From: Egerieenecus sp048201975
Lineage (GTDB): Bacteria; Bacillota; Clostridia; Christensenellales; Aristaeellaceae
Assembly (NCBI GenBank): GCA_048201975.1
Contig: DBFBGQ010000058.1
Span: 1 to 5,625, forward strand
Reading direction: 5' to 3'
DNA: 5,625 nucleotides
Both the position numbers and the translations under genes were made by a program. Below the pieces are notes generated by a model, which was not told the DNA's origin, made no database searches, and saw only the letters and a list, made by a program, of their open reading frames with translations. Of this stretch, positions 5,608 to 5,625 are shown one piece after another. Position 1 is the stretch's first letter. Every line of letters starts with the position of its first letter.

Positions 5608-5625
5608 CTTTCCAATGATGGAAAG
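5608..5625. repeat. Short perfect stem-loop at the window edge
   Basis: CTTTCCA (5608-5614) and TGGAAAG (5619-5625) form a perfect 7-bp stem with an ATGA loop. The preceding bases GGTA suggest the dyad may extend past the window end. It may be a terminator of a neighbouring gene or another part of the repeat family; no downstream bases are available to decide. Confidence 0.45.

Noticed and set aside
5286..5615. Minus-strand open frame of about 109 codons across the right repeat
   Set aside because: It lies almost entirely in the non-coding repeat and its terminal stem, with no family resemblance and no RBS.

Overview
The window looks like a piece of a GC-rich Bacillota (Firmicutes) chromosome, most plausibly a gut-type Clostridia lineage. 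This is inferred from three things. Each of the three genes has a textbook AGGAGG-type ribosome binding site. GH65 phosphorylase plus beta-phosphoglucomutase is a typical Bacillota pairing. The only AT-rich segment is a short promoter-like stretch between genes. No rRNA or other taxonomic marker is present, so the assignment is soft.

Layout, left to right. Positions 1-464 are non-coding: a highly structured repeat (1-251), a spacer with small hairpins (252-339), a second partial copy of the repeat's 3' module (340-411), and an AT-rich leftward promoter-like sequence (419-449). A strong 18-bp stem-loop (465-508) lies at the 3' end of a leftward three-gene operon. In transcription order the operon (5228 to 515, all minus strand) encodes a GH36-family alpha-galactosidase-like hydrolase, a GH65 alpha-glucoside phosphorylase and beta-phosphoglucomutase (PgmB). 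The gaps are 13 bp and 45 bp. Positions 5232-5625 are again non-coding: an operon leader with a small hairpin, then a near-identical copy of the 250-bp repeat in inverted orientation (5314-5563), then two perfect stem-loops.

How the genes work together. None of the three proteins shows a signal peptide or membrane segment, so the pathway is cytosolic and needs a sugar importer that is not in the window. The GH36-like enzyme would trim a terminal alpha-linked sugar from an imported oligosaccharide. The GH65 enzyme would split the remaining alpha-glucoside with inorganic phosphate, giving beta-glucose 1-phosphate and a free acceptor sugar. PgmB then makes glucose 6-phosphate for glycolysis. The actual oligosaccharide is not determined by the sequence. 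The GH36 protein carries Asp-Ala where galactosidases usually have Asp-Asp, so the galactosidase label should be treated cautiously.

The least explained material is the repeat. Two 250-bp copies at about 97% identity flank the whole operon head to head. A third, partial copy differs by paired substitutions that preserve a 9-bp stem, which suggests that folding of the transcript or single strand matters.
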